A stretch of DNA of 64,000 nucleotides from Microvirga solisilvae. Its GTDB lineage: Bacteria > Pseudomonadota > Alphaproteobacteria > Rhizobiales > Beijerinckiaceae. The notes under the pieces are model-generated. The model was not told the origin of the DNA. It worked only from the letters and a program-made list of their open reading frames with translations, and searched no databases. The stretch lies in NCBI RefSeq assembly GCF_022808595.1, contig NZ_JAKUCN010000002.1:487806-551805 (forward strand), written 5' to 3'. Below are positions 45,320 to 55,015 of this stretch, one piece after another (positions within the stretch are counted from its first letter, which is position 1; each line of letters starts with the position of its first letter). A program made the translations under genes and the position numbers.

Positions 45320-45511
45320 CTAGACCGCTTTCCACCAGATCACGGCCATGATGATGACAATGGCCACAAACTGAAGCAGGACACGCAATCTCATGAGTTG
45401 CTGCGACCGGTTGGCGCTGCCGCCGCGCAGCATGTTGAAAAGGCCGAGAAGCAGGACGAGAGCCACGGCCAAAACCGCAACCGGCACAATGATATCGGCA
45501 AAGCTGGTCAT
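45320..45511 (-). CDS. Small twin-transmembrane protein
   Basis: 63 residues with two membrane helices: about 6-28 (ADIIVPVAVLAVALVLLLGLF, one continuous segment) and 45-61 (LLQFVAIVIIMAVIWW), joined by a basic loop with SANRSQQLMRLR. This matches the short twin-TM protein often found next to cob(I)alamin adenosyltransferase genes in alphaproteobacteria. Its function is unknown. Confidence 0.8.
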   Translation of the reverse strand: MTSFADIIVPVAVLAVALVLLLGLFNMLRGGSANRSQQLMRLRVLLQFVAIVIIMAVIWWKAV

Positions 45512-45607
45512 CGTGATTCCATGGGCGGAGCCGGGGGTTCGGGGGATCGAACCCGGCAGGGGAGAGAGGCGGCTCGCCGGTGAAGCGCCTCCCTCTTAAC
45601 CATAAAC

Positions 45608-48220
45608 CTAGTTTCTGCGAAGCAGGCGCTCGAAATAATCGAGTTCTTCCTGTGGCCGCGTCGGATCGCCGAGCTTGCGCCTCAGCTCCTCCAGGATGCG
45701 CTGAGCCCGCTGGGACGGGGATTCATTGACGCTGGGGATGCCGTCGCGGGAATTGTCCGTGTAGCCCCGGTTGCGGTCCGGGCGGCCCAACGGATCGTTG
45801 TTGTTCTGGCCCGCACGTCCTTGTCCCTGCGGCTCGCCCTGGCCGGGCTGATCGCCGGCCTGCTGGTTGCCGTCCTGGCCCTGCTGCATCTGTTGCATCT
45901 GCTGCGCCATGCCCTGCATGCCACGGCGTAAGTTTTCGAGGGCGCGTCCCTGCGCATCCACGGCCGGGCCATCCTGGCCTTGCCCGAGAGCGCCTTCGGC
46001 GTCGCGCATGGCCTGCTCGGCCTCGCCGAAGCCCTGCTCGCCCTGCATGCCCATGCCTTCCATGCGCCGCTGCAGTTCCTGAAGCCGCTCGCGCAGGGCC
46101 TGCTGCCTTTGCCGGAGGCCCAAGGGGTCCATCTGATCGGAGGTGCCGTTCTGGCCTTCTTCTGTACCGTCGCCCTGCTCGCCTTGTTGACCCTGCTGGC
46201 TCTGCTGACCTTGTTGTCCTTGCTGCCGCTGGCCCTGCCTTTGTCCCTGGCGCTGTCCGTTATTGCGGTCGCCCTGCTGCATGCGCCGGTTCTGGCCATC
46301 CCGGAACGTTTGATCACGCAGGTCCTGCTGCTCGCGCGTCATGTCCTCGAGGTCGCGCATGGCCTGGTTCATTTCGCGTCCGAGAGGATCGCTCATGCGG
46401 CTGTTGGGCTGCGCGGTCTGCAGGTTCTCGAGAATGTTGCGCAGCTGTTCTAGAAGGCGCTGGGCCTCGGCCATGTCGCCGCGGCGCATGGCGTCTTCCA
46501 TCTGCTGCAGCATGCGGTTGAGATCGTCCTGCGTGATCGTCCGGTCGGGCGAGCGCTGGTTCTGGTTCTCGGCCTGCTGGCGGTTCTGCTGCATCCGCTG
46601 CGCGAATTCGCGCAGGAACTTGTCCATCGCCTGCCGCAATTCCTCTGTGAGGCGGCGGATCTCGTCGTCGGGCGCGCCCCGCTCCATGGCCTCCTTCAGG
46701 CGCTCCTGCGCGGCGCGCAATTGCTGCTCGGCATCGGAGAGGTTGCCGTCCTCGATCTGCAGCGCCATGGACCACAGCCAATCGGCCACATCGGTGAGAG
46801 CCTCGTCATTCTTCGCAATGCGCAGGCGCTCGGCGGCCGCGCGCAGGCCCATGAATACGCCCCATTGCGGAGTGAATTCCTCCGGCTCGATCAGCAGGGC
46901 GTCGAGAGCTGTCTGCACGCGCTTCTTATCGTCGGGCGCGAGCACGAGATTGCGTCGCTGCTCCACGAGGGCCTTCGCCAGCGGATTGACGAAGGGGCGC
47001 TGCGGCAGGGTGAAGGTAATCGTTTCGCTCGTGGCTTCCTGGCCGGCCTCGTCCTTCGCCTTGAGCTTGATCGTTACTGGCGCGCCGGCCCAGGGATGGT
47101 TCGTCAGGTCGACAGGAGAGCGAGTGTCCGGCGCGTTCTCCTCATGGCTCGGAAGCGTGAGCGTGAGCGAGGGAGCGGGCACCAGGGAACGCCCCTTGCT
47201 GCCGTCCGCCTTCTCGACCTGACCTTCGAGCGCGGTGATGCCGTAATCGTCCTTGCCCTTGTAGACGAGGCTGAAGGTGCCGCGTGCATTGATCTCCGGC
47301 GGTCCGGTGAAGGCGATCTCGGGCATCCGGTCGGGAATGGCCTCGATGGAGAGCGTGACGCTGTGGGCGAAGCCCGTGCTGATGGTGAGCTCGGTGCTGC
47401 CATCCAGGGTATAGCGCTCCTCCCGCAGGTCGGCGCGCTGGTTGCCTTTCGGCGGCAGGGCGATGAGGCCCTTGCCGGCCGTGATCTCGGCCTTGCCATC
47501 GCCGGCCACGCGAATGACGAGGGTCGAGCGGATCGGCGCGCGCAGGGATTGGCCCTTGGCGAGATCGATCATCAGCGGCGGCATGCGGGTGTAAAGCGGC
47601 GGATCGATCCAGCCGTCGATGCGGAACGAGGGCGCCGAGGCGGATGCCTCCCGCCATTCGAAAGCCGCCTTGAGGCGCGAGCCGATTTCAGGCCCTGCCA
47701 CGAAGGCGCTGGTGACGAGGGCGAGGATGCCTGCCGCACGCAAGGCATAGCGGTCGCGCCGGGGCATGTCGGGCTGGGGCAGAGCGACCCGCATTCTGCC
47801 GATGGCCTCCTCCGCGCGTTTGCGGTGCAGGGTCCAGAGGGCGCGCGTACCCGGATCAGCCGATCCGAGCGCCAGGGTATCGTCGAGCACCCGGGCGGGG
47901 CCATGATTCAGGCCGGTGTCGCGGTCGAGCCTGTCGAGAGCGCGTGTGCGGCTCGGCATGCGCAGCCGTATCAGGGGCCAGAGGGAGAGAAGAAGGGTTG
48001 CCGTGAACAGGCCGAGCCCGATCATGCGCCACATGCGCGAGACATCGAGCCAGAGGCCGAACCAGGAGAACGTCAGGAAGGCGAGGATGATGGCGAGCGG
48101 CAGCCACAGGCGGGGCCAGGCGTCCTCCCACCAGAGCGACCAGCGCGCATGCGAGATCAGGCGCCCGAACCTCTTGCTCAGGTTGCTCTGCGCAGGCGAC
48201 GGGTTCGGGCCTTCGCTCAT
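45608..48220 (-). CDS. TIGR02302 (DUF4175) family large membrane protein
   Basis: 870 residues, ATG with GGAGA upstream. Three hydrophobic segments lie near the N-terminus (about 40-62, 68-88 and 155-178), followed by a large periplasmic region of beta-rich character to about 420. The C-terminal 350 residues are helical, and about 590-800 is extremely rich in Gln, Arg, Gly and Met (NRQQAENQNQ, then repeated QGQRQGQRQ and QQGQQG). The family is widespread in Hyphomicrobiales next to lysA, but its role is unknown; envelope biogenesis is only a guess. Downstream of lysA on the same strand, 176 bases apart. Confidence 0.93.
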   Translation of the reverse strand: MSEGPNPSPAQSNLSKRFGRLISHARWSLWWEDAWPRLWLPLAIILAFLTFSWFGLWLDVSRMWRMIGLGLFTATLLLSLWPLIRLRMPSRTRALDRLDRDTGLNHGPARVLDDTLALGSADPGTRALWTLHRKRAEEAIGRMRVALPQPDMPRRDRYALRAAGILALVTSAFVAGPEIGSRLKAAFEWREASASAPSFRIDGWIDPPLYTRMPPLMIDLAKGQSLRAPIRSTLVIRVAGDGKAEITAGKGLIALPPKGNQRADLREERYTLDGSTELTISTGFAHSVTLSIEAIPDRMPEIAFTGPPEINARGTFSLVYKGKDDYGITALEGQVEKADGSKGRSLVPAPSLTLTLPSHEENAPDTRSPVDLTNHPWAGAPVTIKLKAKDEAGQEATSETITFTLPQRPFVNPLAKALVEQRRNLVLAPDDKKRVQTALDALLIEPEEFTPQWGVFMGLRAAAERLRIAKNDEALTDVADWLWSMALQIEDGNLSDAEQQLRAAQERLKEAMERGAPDDEIRRLTEELRQAMDKFLREFAQRMQQNRQQAENQNQRSPDRTITQDDLNRMLQQMEDAMRRGDMAEAQRLLEQLRNILENLQTAQPNSRMSDPLGREMNQAMRDLEDMTREQQDLRDQTFRDGQNRRMQQGDRNNGQRQGQRQGQRQQGQQGQQSQQGQQGEQGDGTEEGQNGTSDQMDPLGLRQRQQALRERLQELQRRMEGMGMQGEQGFGEAEQAMRDAEGALGQGQDGPAVDAQGRALENLRRGMQGMAQQMQQMQQGQDGNQQAGDQPGQGEPQGQGRAGQNNNDPLGRPDRNRGYTDNSRDGIPSVNESPSQRAQRILEELRRKLGDPTRPQEELDYFERLLRRN

Positions 48221-48396
48221 GCAATCGGTCTCCGCGGCACGGATATGTGCTCAAACCCCCTTCGAGAAGCTAGCACGGTGACCCGAGATGACCAGCCGCG
48301 AAATCGGCACAAAGCGCCGCAAGGAGGCTTTCCGGCCTCACATCCTCGTCAGTGCAGAGACAACCGCCGAGCGCGGTCCCGGTTCGCGGGATCGCG

Positions 48397-49665
48397 TCAG
48401 GCGAGCCAGCCGGGAATTTTATCCAGGCCAATCAGGTCCTCGTAAGAGGGGCGCGGACGCACCACGGCGCTGTCCGCGCCGCGCACCAGAACTTCCGGCA
48501 CGAGCAGGCGCGTGTTGTAGGTGTTGGCCTGAACCGCGCCATAGGCGCCCGCCGTCATGATGGCGATGAGGTCGCCCGGCTTCACGGCGGGCATGTCGCG
48601 CGAGAGCGCGAGATAATCGCCCGTCTCGCAGACGGGGCCGACCACATCGGCGATGATGTGCGGCGTATTCGGTGAAGGTTCGACAACGGGCTTGATGTTG
48701 TGGAAGGCTTCGTAGAGCGTCGGACGAATGAGATCGTTCATCGCCGCATCGACGATCACGAAGGTGCGGCCTGCGCCTTCCTTCACATAGATGACCTTGG
48801 CGATCAGAACGCCCGCATTGCCGGCGATCAGGCGTCCCATCTCGAACACGAGCTTGAGGCCGAGCGGTTTCGTGTGACGCTTGATGATCTGCGCATAGGC
48901 CTGCGGATCGGGCGGCGGCGCGTTGTCGTCGCGATAGGGCACGCCGAGCCCGCCGCCGAGATCGATGTGATGGAGCTTATGTCCGTCCGCCATCAGGTCG
49001 CGCGCGAGTTCGGCAAGCAGCGCGGTGGCGTTGTCGAAAGGCGCGAGATCCGTGATCTGGCTGCCGATATGCATGTCGACGCCGGTGATCTCGATGCCTT
49101 TGAGTGCAGTAGCGCGCGCATAAACCTCGCGGGCGCGGGAAATCGGAATGCCGAACTTGTTCTCGGACTTGCCGGTCGAAATCTTCTGGTGCGTCTTGGC
49201 GTCCACATCGGGATTGATGCGGATCGAGATCGGCGCGCGACGGCCCTTGGAAAGCGCGACTTCGGAAAGCGCTTCTAGCTCGGGCTCGGATTCCACGTTG
49301 AAGCAGAGAATGCCGCTGTCGAGGGCGAAGGCCATTTCGGCCTTCGTCTTGCCGACGCCGGAGAACACCACGCGCTCGCCGGGCGTGCCCGCCGCCAATG
49401 CGCGGCGCAGCTCGCCCTCCGAGACGATGTCCATGCCCGCACCCAGGCGCGCCAACGTCGTGAGCACGGCCTGGTTCGAATTCGCCTTCATGGCGTAACA
49501 GACGAGAGCATCGGTATCCGCGAAGGCTTCGGAGAAGACGCGGTAATGCCGCTCGAGGGTTGCCGAGGAATAGCAATAGAACGGGGTTCCGACCTCATCG
49601 GCGAGGCGGCGCAGGCTGACATCCTCCGCATGGAGGACGCCGTCACGATAGGCGAAATGGTGCAT
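48397..49665 (-). CDS. lysA: Diaminopimelate decarboxylase
   Basis: 422 residues. The PLP lysine is Lys60 in YAMKANSN, the Gly-rich phosphate site is HIDLGGGLGVPY, and the C-terminal domain supplies VGPVCETGD with the active-site Cys from the partner subunit. It converts meso-diaminopimelate to lysine, the last step of the pathway. It starts nine bases after the lptM stop and is followed by the TIGR02302 gene. The usual upstream neighbour argH is not here. Confidence 0.96.
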   Translation of the reverse strand: MHHFAYRDGVLHAEDVSLRRLADEVGTPFYCYSSATLERHYRVFSEAFADTDALVCYAMKANSNQAVLTTLARLGAGMDIVSEGELRRALAAGTPGERVVFSGVGKTKAEMAFALDSGILCFNVESEPELEALSEVALSKGRRAPISIRINPDVDAKTHQKISTGKSENKFGIPISRAREVYARATALKGIEITGVDMHIGSQITDLAPFDNATALLAELARDLMADGHKLHHIDLGGGLGVPYRDDNAPPPDPQAYAQIIKRHTKPLGLKLVFEMGRLIAGNAGVLIAKVIYVKEGAGRTFVIVDAAMNDLIRPTLYEAFHNIKPVVEPSPNTPHIIADVVGPVCETGDYLALSRDMPAVKPGDLIAIMTAGAYGAVQANTYNTRLLVPEVLVRGADSAVVRPRPSYEDLIGLDKIPGWLA

Positions 49666-49674
49666 CGGGCAGCC

Positions 49675-49920
49675 TTACAGCAGCGGGTCGAGGATGAAGG
49701 GATCCTTCGGGATCGTATAACCGCGTTTGGGGCCTGAGCGGGGCGTGCCGACGGGCGAGGGCAGGGTGGCCTGATCGGCCGCATCCTGCTGCTGCACCTG
49801 CCGAGGGGCGGACGCATCCGGCGGCGCCTCAGGCGCGCCACGACGGCCGCAGGCCGAAAGGCCGAGGACAATGAGGCCGGCCACGAGGGCCGCGCGGGAA
49901 AGAGAAACGCAGGTCGACAT
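49675..49920 (-). CDS. lptM: LptM (YifL)-type small lipoprotein
   Basis: 81 residues from ATG 49920, with CGGAG at a good distance; a longer frame begins in a low-complexity spacer. The lipobox LSAC gives a short mature protein starting CGRRGAPEAPP, the hallmark CG(R/Q)(R/K)G of LptM. The rest is Pro/Gln-rich and ends in PFILDPLL. In E. coli LptM assists disulfide formation in the LptD lipopolysaccharide translocon; its gene lies before lysA-type genes there too. Outer-membrane location is expected. Confidence 0.85.
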   Translation of the reverse strand: MSTCVSLSRAALVAGLIVLGLSACGRRGAPEAPPDASAPRQVQQQDAADQATLPSPVGTPRSGPKRGYTIPKDPFILDPLL

Positions 49921-50103
49921 CAACAAGCTCCGAAACGTGGCCGCACCATAACGGGAAGCGTTTGGCAATGCGAGAGGCAAGGTGAGGGGCAAGGTGAGGG
50001 GGATGGCGTCTATCCCAAGCCTTCCTCGACGCCACGGCATCGTGATGGAGGATTCCCCTCGCAAGGACTTGAGGCTTGGCCGGAAAAGAGCCACATCGAG
50101 GCC

Positions 50104-50763
50104 ATGTCGAATGGATCAGACGTCCCGAAAACCCGCAGCCGCCTCTGGATAGCCGGCCTTGCAGCCCTCGGTATCCTGGGCGCAGGGGCCGCCTGGTACG
50201 GCCTTTCGCAGGAAGGCACGAATGTCGCCCAGGCCGGCGAATGCCGCGCCTCGACGGCTGTCACCGAACGACTCAAGCCGCTTGCGAAGGGCGAGTTGGC
50301 AGCGGTCGGCGTCAGCAGCGCGCCCAAGACGCCCCCGGCGATCGCCTTTGCGGATGCAGGCGGGCAGACGAAGAGCCTTGCCGATTTCAAGGGCAAGACG
50401 ATCCTCGTCAATCTCTGGGCCACCTGGTGCGTGCCCTGCCGCCAGGAGATGCCGGCCCTCGATAAGCTCCAGACGGAGTTTGGTGGCAGCGATTTCGAGG
50501 TGGTTGCCATCAACGTGGATACCCGCAATCCCGACAAGCCGAAGGCCTGGTTGCAGGAGAACGGCATCAGGAATCTGGCCTATTACGCCGATCCTGCGGG
50601 CAAGCTGCTCCAGGTGCTGCAGAAGTCAGGCCATGTGGTCGGCCTGCCGACGACCTTCGTCGTCGATGCGTCAGGCTGCGAGATCGCACTTCTGAAAGGC
50701 CCAGCGGAATGGGCCTCGCCCGATGCGCTCGCCTTCATGCGGACGGCCCTGGGGCGCTCTTAA
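50104..50763 (+). CDS. tlpA: TlpA-type thiol:disulfide interchange protein
   Basis: 219 residues. An N-terminal membrane anchor (LWIAGLAALGILGAGAAWYGL) leads to a periplasmic thioredoxin fold with the active site WCVPC (near residue 112-116) and the cis-Pro in VGLPTTFVVD. Extra Cys (GECRAS and ASGCEI) resemble the structural disulfide of Bradyrhizobium TlpA. It reduces periplasmic partners in cytochrome oxidase assembly. It is divergent from lptM-lysA. Confidence 0.92.
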   Translation: MSNGSDVPKTRSRLWIAGLAALGILGAGAAWYGLSQEGTNVAQAGECRASTAVTERLKPLAKGELAAVGVSSAPKTPPAIAFADAGGQTKSLADFKGKTILVNLWATWCVPCRQEMPALDKLQTEFGGSDFEVVAINVDTRNPDKPKAWLQENGIRNLAYYADPAGKLLQVLQKSGHVVGLPTTFVVDASGCEIALLKGPAEWASPDALAFMRTALGRS

Positions 50764-51077
50764 GACTGGAACGCGCCGTCCCCGTCGGCTTGAGCGAACT
50801 CGCCCGAGAAAGCCGGCTTCGAGAGCCGCCACGGGCGGTCCATGGCCTCGCGCGCCTCGCCTTTCTGGAGCAGGCGCGGCGTGCCGTCGGCCAGGATCTC
50901 CTCAATCACCAGAAAGCCGAAGGCCTGGAGGATGAGGCTCGCCGTCTTGGTGGGCGTGTCCTCCGCCCGCACGGCGATGGAGCCTGCCGCATAGACGCGC
51001 TCCAGGATGGTCTTGGGATTATGCGCCGCAGCCGCACGCGGCTTGAAGGCGACGACATTCGTCTCCGTCTCGAACAT
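50760..51077 (-). CDS. Hypothetical protein convergent with tlpA
   Basis: 105 residues from ATG 51077, beginning MFETETNVVAFKPRAAAA. It contains ERVYAAGSIAVRAEDTPTK and a helical middle with LILQAFGFLVIEEIL, but no family function is recognised. Its stop codon overlaps the tlpA stop (shared bases 50761-50762). A start 14 residues earlier is possible but less likely. Probably a small soluble protein. Confidence 0.6.
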   Translation of the reverse strand: MFETETNVVAFKPRAAAAHNPKTILERVYAAGSIAVRAEDTPTKTASLILQAFGFLVIEEILADGTPRLLQKGEAREAMDRPWRLSKPAFSGEFAQADGDGAFQS

Positions 51078-51227
51078 GATTAGCCCCCGTCTCGAGCCGC
51101 CGCATTCTGTTGTTGTCACGGCAGCTCTTGGAAAGAACGAGGGCTATTGTGCCGGAAACGGGGCCATTGAAGGAATGCGACATAAGACGGCTATCCATTC
51201 GGGCAGGGCTTGGCCGTTTCACGCAAC

Positions 51228-51253
51228 AAAAAAGCGGGGCAAAAGCCCCGCCT
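51228..51253 (-). terminator. Rho-independent terminator after grxD
   Basis: On the minus strand GCGGGGC, loop TTTT, GCCCCGC is followed by six T. It lies 27 bases past the grxD stop and closes the purine-grxD operon. Confidence 0.9.
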
Positions 51254-51279
51254 TGATGTGGTTGCCTGCAAAGCCTGCT

Positions 51280-51615
51280 TTAAGCGCTCTGCTGAACCTG
51301 GATGCCCTTGTCGGTGAAGAGCTGCTGCAGCTCGCCGGCCTGGAACATCTCGCGGGTGATGTCGCAGCCGCCGATGAACTCGCCCTTCACGTAGAGCTGG
51401 GGAATGGTCGGCCAGTTGGAATAATCCTTGATGCCCTGGCGGATGGTCTCGTCCTCGAGGACGTTCACGCCCTTATAGGCAACGCCGAGATAGTTGAGGA
51501 TCTGGACCACCTGGCCCGAAAACCCGCACATGGGGAATTGCGGCGTGCCCTTCATGAACAGCACGACGTCGTTGGACTTCACTTCGTTGTCGATGATCTG
51601 GTTGGCGTCAGCCAT
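51280..51615 (-). CDS. grxD: Monothiol glutaredoxin (Grx4/GrxD type)
   Basis: 111 residues. The monothiol active site CGFS has Cys30, preceded by FMKGTPQFPM and followed by WPTIPQLYVKGEFIGGCDI, the glutathione-binding TIPQLYV/GGxD segments. It carries [2Fe-2S] clusters, often with a BolA partner, and bolA lies immediately upstream on the same strand. The start follows a GGAG-like site (GGAGACATCC). Confidence 0.96.
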   Translation of the reverse strand: MADANQIIDNEVKSNDVVLFMKGTPQFPMCGFSGQVVQILNYLGVAYKGVNVLEDETIRQGIKDYSNWPTIPQLYVKGEFIGGCDITREMFQAGELQQLFTDKGIQVQQSA

Positions 51616-51659
51616 GGATGTCTCCTGTTCCGCGGCGGTCAAGGCGCCGGGTTCATCTC

Positions 51660-51896
51660 TCAATTGTCGGGTGCAACCGTCGTCAATGCAAGGGCGTGGA
51701 GCACGCCGCCCATGCGGCCCTGGAGCGCTGCATAGACCATCTGGTGTTGCTGGACCCGTGACTTGCCCTTGAAGGCCGAGGACGTGACGGTGGCGGCGTA
51801 ATGGTCGCCGTCGCCCGCCAGATCCTTGATTTCCACGACCGCGTCGGGGAGGGCAGCCTTGATCATGCTCTCGATATCGCGTGCATCCATTGGCAT
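51660..51896 (-). CDS. BolA/IbaG family iron-sulfur partner protein
   Basis: 78 residues. The BolA fold is recognisable from the N-terminal helix (IESMIKAALPDAVVEIKDL), GDGDHYAATVTSSAFKGKSR and VQQHQMVYAALQG. His in GDHY and in LHALAL are likely cluster ligands shared with GrxD. BolA-Grx4 heterodimers handle iron-sulfur clusters. It follows purL by 12 bases, the usual order in alphaproteobacteria. Confidence 0.94.
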   Translation of the reverse strand: MPMDARDIESMIKAALPDAVVEIKDLAGDGDHYAATVTSSAFKGKSRVQQHQMVYAALQGRMGGVLHALALTTVAPDN

Positions 51897-51908
51897 GGAT
51901 CAAACTCC

Positions 51909-54119
51909 TTACGACTTGCCGGTCATGTATTCGGGCAGCCATGCCTCGTGAGCGCTCTTCAGCTGCTTCACGGATATGGCCTGCTTGCCCGGCAGGATCA
52001 ATGAATCGCCGCCTGTGACGCCCAGCGTCACCGCCGGGATGCCTTGAGCGCCTGCCGCGTACAAAATGTCGGCGGCCGCATCCTCATCGGCGGCGATGAC
52101 ATAGCGCGCCTGATCTTCGCCGAAGAGGAAGGCGTGGAGCGGCATGTTTTCCGGCACGGCGGTGATCTCGGCGCCGATGCCGCCGGCCATGGCCATCTCG
52201 GCGAGCGAGAGCGCGATGCCGCCGTCGGAGCAATCGTGAACCGTCTTCACCTGGCCGGAGCGGATGAGCTGGCGGATGAAATCGCCGTTACGCTTCTCGG
52301 TCACGAGATCGACCGGCGGCGGAGCGCCTTCCTCACGGCCGCAGACGTCGCGCAGATAGATCGACTGGCCGAGCCAGCCCGCCGTCGCGCCGATGAGGAT
52401 GATCGCCTGACCCTCGGCCTTGAAGGCGACGGAAGCATTCACCGTCACGTCGTCGAGCACGCCCACGCCGCCGATGGCGGGAGTAGGCAGAATGCCCTGG
52501 CCGTTGGTCTCGTTGTAGAGCGAGACGTTGCCGGACACGACGGGGAAGTCGAGCACCTTGCAGGCCTCGCCGATGCCTTTCAGGCAGCCGACGAACTGGC
52601 CCATGGATTCAGGGCGCTCGGGGCTTGCGAAGTTGAGGTTGTCGGTGATCGCGAGCGGCAAACCACCGACGGCGGTGATGTTGCGCCAGGCTTCCGCCAC
52701 CGCCTGCTTGCCGCCCTCGAAGGGATCGGCCTCGCAATAGCGCGGCGTCACGTCGGTGGTGAGCGCAAGACCCTTCGGTCCGTCCTCGACGCGCACGATG
52801 GCAGCATCGCCGCCGGGCGTCTGCACGGTGTTGCCGAGGATCAGGTGATCGTACTGCTCCCACACCCAGCGCTTCGAGCACTGGTCCGGCGAGCCGACGA
52901 GCTTGAGAAGCGCCTCAGCTTCCGACATCGGAGCCTTCACGCTCTCGGGCGTGATGACAGGACGCTTCGGGCTTTCCACCCACGGACGATCATAGAGCGG
53001 AGCCTCGTCGCCGAGTTCCTTGATCGGAAGATCGGCCTTCACCTCGCCCTCGTGCTTGATGACGAAGCGCAGGGTGTCGGTGGTCTTGCCGATCACCGCG
53101 AAGTCGAGGCCCCATTTGTGGAAGATGGCCTCGGCCTCTTTCTCCATGCCGGGCTTGAGCACCATGAGCATGCGCTCCTGGCTTTCCGACAGCATCATCT
53201 CGTAGGCGGTCATGCCTTCTTCGCGGCAAGGCACCTTGTCGAGATCGAGTTCGACACCGAGATTGCCCTTCGCGCCCATCTCCACGGCGGAGCTGGTGAG
53301 GCCGGCGGCGCCCATGTCCTGAATCGCGATCACCGCGCCGGACTTCATGAGTTCGAGGCAGGCTTCCAGCAGCAGCTTCTCGGCGAAGGGATCGCCGACC
53401 TGCACGGTGGGACGCTTCTCTTCTGAGGCATCGTCGAATTCGGCGGAAGCCATGGTCGCGCCGTGAATGCCGTCGCGTCCGGTTTTGGAGCCGAGATAGA
53501 CGATCGGATTGCCGACGCCGGTCGCCTTCGCGTACCAAATCTCATCCGTGCGCGCGAGGCCGACAGCCATCGCGTTGACGAGGATGTTGCCGTTGTAGCG
53601 CTTGTCGAATCCGACAGAGCCGCCGACGGTGGGAACGCCGAACGAATTGCCGTAGCCGCCAATGCCCGCGACAACGCCCGACACGAGGTGCGGAGTCTTG
53701 GGATGATCTGGCTCGCCGAAGCGCAGGAAGTTGAGCGCCGCAATCGGACGCGCGCCCATGGTGAATACGTCGCGCAGAATTCCGCCGACACCCGTCGCCG
53801 CACCCTGATAGGGCTCGATGAAGGACGGATGGTTGTGGCTTTCCATCTTGAAGATGCAGGCGAGTCCATCGCCGATATCGATCACGCCCGCGTTCTCGCC
53901 GGGACCCTGGATGACCCACGGCGCCTTCGTCGGCAGACCGCGCAGATGAATGCGCGAGGATTTGTACGAGCAATGCTCGTTCCACATGGCGGAGACGATG
54001 CCGAGCTCGGTGATCGTCGGCTCGCGGCCGATCAGCTTCACGAAGCGCTCGTATTCATCGGGTTTAAGCCCGTGCTCCTTGACCAGCTCCGGGGTGATGG
54101 CGACGTCGTTGCGGATCAT
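51909..54119 (-). CDS. purL: Phosphoribosylformylglycinamidine synthase subunit PurL
   Basis: 736 residues from ATG 54119 ([18 protein letters not shown]); an earlier start would run into the upstream repeat. It is the small form of Pur[27 protein letters not shown], and two AIRS-like halves with GGYGNSFG and NDGG-like ([15 protein letters not shown]). It works with PurS and PurQ, both encoded upstream, to make FGAM. A palindromic repeat separates it from purQ. Confidence 0.97.
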   Translation of the reverse strand: MIRNDVAITPELVKEHGLKPDEYERFVKLIGREPTITELGIVSAMWNEHCSYKSSRIHLRGLPTKAPWVIQGPGENAGVIDIGDGLACIFKMESHNHPSFIEPYQGAATGVGGILRDVFTMGARPIAALNFLRFGEPDHPKTPHLVSGVVAGIGGYGNSFGVPTVGGSVGFDKRYNGNILVNAMAVGLARTDEIWYAKATGVGNPIVYLGSKTGRDGIHGATMASAEFDDASEEKRPTVQVGDPFAEKLLLEACLELMKSGAVIAIQDMGAAGLTSSAVEMGAKGNLGVELDLDKVPCREEGMTAYEMMLSESQERMLMVLKPGMEKEAEAIFHKWGLDFAVIGKTTDTLRFVIKHEGEVKADLPIKELGDEAPLYDRPWVESPKRPVITPESVKAPMSEAEALLKLVGSPDQCSKRWVWEQYDHLILGNTVQTPGGDAAIVRVEDGPKGLALTTDVTPRYCEADPFEGGKQAVAEAWRNITAVGGLPLAITDNLNFASPERPESMGQFVGCLKGIGEACKVLDFPVVSGNVSLYNETNGQGILPTPAIGGVGVLDDVTVNASVAFKAEGQAIILIGATAGWLGQSIYLRDVCGREEGAPPPVDLVTEKRNGDFIRQLIRSGQVKTVHDCSDGGIALSLAEMAMAGGIGAEITAVPENMPLHAFLFGEDQARYVIAADEDAAADILYAAGAQGIPAVTLGVTGGDSLILPGKQAISVKQLKSAHEAWLPEYMTGKS

Positions 54120-54178
54120 CAGGGTCTCGCTTCTTTCACCCTCTTCAGAAACCGAAGAGGAACAGAACAATCGGATGT

Positions 54179-54277
54179 CCTCATCCTGAGGAGCCGCGGA
54201 GCGGCGTCTCGAAGGAGGGTCCAGTGCGCGCTGGAAACGCCCTCGTCCTTCGAGACGCTGCGCTCCTCAGGATGAGG
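54179..54277. repeat. Palindromic intergenic repeat between purQ and purL
   Basis: CCTCATCCTGAGGAGC (54179-54194) has its exact inverse GCTCCTCAGGATGAGG at 54262-54277. Inside, GCGTCTCGAAGGA (54204-54216) pairs with TCCTTCGAGACGC (54246-54258). The whole could fold into one long imperfect hairpin of about 100 bases. Elements starting CTCATCCTGAGGAGC are familiar as dispersed intergenic repeats in Bradyrhizobium and relatives. If transcribed within the pur operon it would form a strong RNA hairpin. Confidence 0.85.
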
Positions 54278-54305
54278 GCTGCGGGGCGTCTCGTCCCCGC
54301 GAAAG

Positions 54306-55004
54306 TCAGGCCGCTTTACCGAAACTAGACACGAGGCTCTCGAACAGGCCGCGCCCATCGGTGCCGCCTACGAGGTCTTCGATCAGGTTTTCCGGATGAG
54401 GCATCATGCCGAGCACGTTGAGCTTGTCGGAATAGATGCCGGCAATCGAGTTCATGGAGCCGTTGCGATTGGCGTCAGCCGTCACGTTGCCATGTGCATC
54501 GGAATAGCGGAAAGCGACGAGGCCGTCGCCTTCGAGACGCTTCAGCGTCTCCGCATCCGCCGTGTAGTTGCCCTCGCCATGCGCGACGCAAACATCGATG
54601 GCCTGGCCCTTGGCGTAGTTCTTCGTGAAGGCGGTGTCGTTGCGCTCCACTTTCAGGAACTGGCGATGGCAGATGAACTTGAGGTTCGCGTTGCGCATCA
54701 GGATGCCGGGCAGAAGGCCAGCCTCGCAGAGAATCTGGAAGCCGTTGCAGACGCCGAGAACGAGACCGCCGCGTGCCGCATGAGCGCGGACCGCATCCAT
54801 CACGGTGGCGCGTCCGGCAATCGCGCCGCAGCGCAGATAATCGCCGTAGGAGAAGCCGCCGGGAAGCACCACGAGGTCGGTGCCCTTCGGTAGCTCGGTC
54901 TCAGCGTGCCAGACCTTCTGCGCGTCTGAGCCTGCGAGTTTGAGAGCCCGCACCATATCGCCTTCGCGATTGGAGCCGGGGAAGACGATGACGGCGGATT
55001 TCAT
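54306..55004 (-). CDS. purQ: Phosphoribosylformylglycinamidine synthase subunit PurQ
   Basis: 232 residues. The class I glutamine amidotransferase triad is visible: Cys in [11 protein letters not shown], and His with Glu in the C-terminal [18 protein letters not shown] at the N-terminus and [17 protein letters not shown] are also diagnostic. It supplies ammonia from glutamine to PurL. It starts 11 bases downstream of purS. Confidence 0.97.
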   Translation of the reverse strand: MKSAVIVFPGSNREGDMVRALKLAGSDAQKVWHAETELPKGTDLVVLPGGFSYGDYLRCGAIAGRATVMDAVRAHAARGGLVLGVCNGFQILCEAGLLPGILMRNANLKFICHRQFLKVERNDTAFTKNYAKGQAIDVCVAHGEGNYTADAETLKRLEGDGLVAFRYSDAHGNVTADANRNGSMNSIAGIYSDKLNVLGMMPHPENLIEDLVGGTDGRGLFESLVSSFGKAA

Positions 55005-55015
55005 GGGTTCAAGCC

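Noticed and set aside
45980..46453. Leu-rich frame that looks like a membrane protein
   Set aside because: It is the reverse complement of the Gln-rich region of the TIGR02302 gene; CAG/CTG repeats read as Leu.
46721..48445. 574-residue plus-strand frame
   Set aside because: Antisense to the conserved TIGR02302 protein, with no recognisable motif.
52044..53426. 460-residue plus-strand frame opposite purL
   Set aside because: His/Arg/Asp-rich shadow composition; purL motifs on the other strand are intact.
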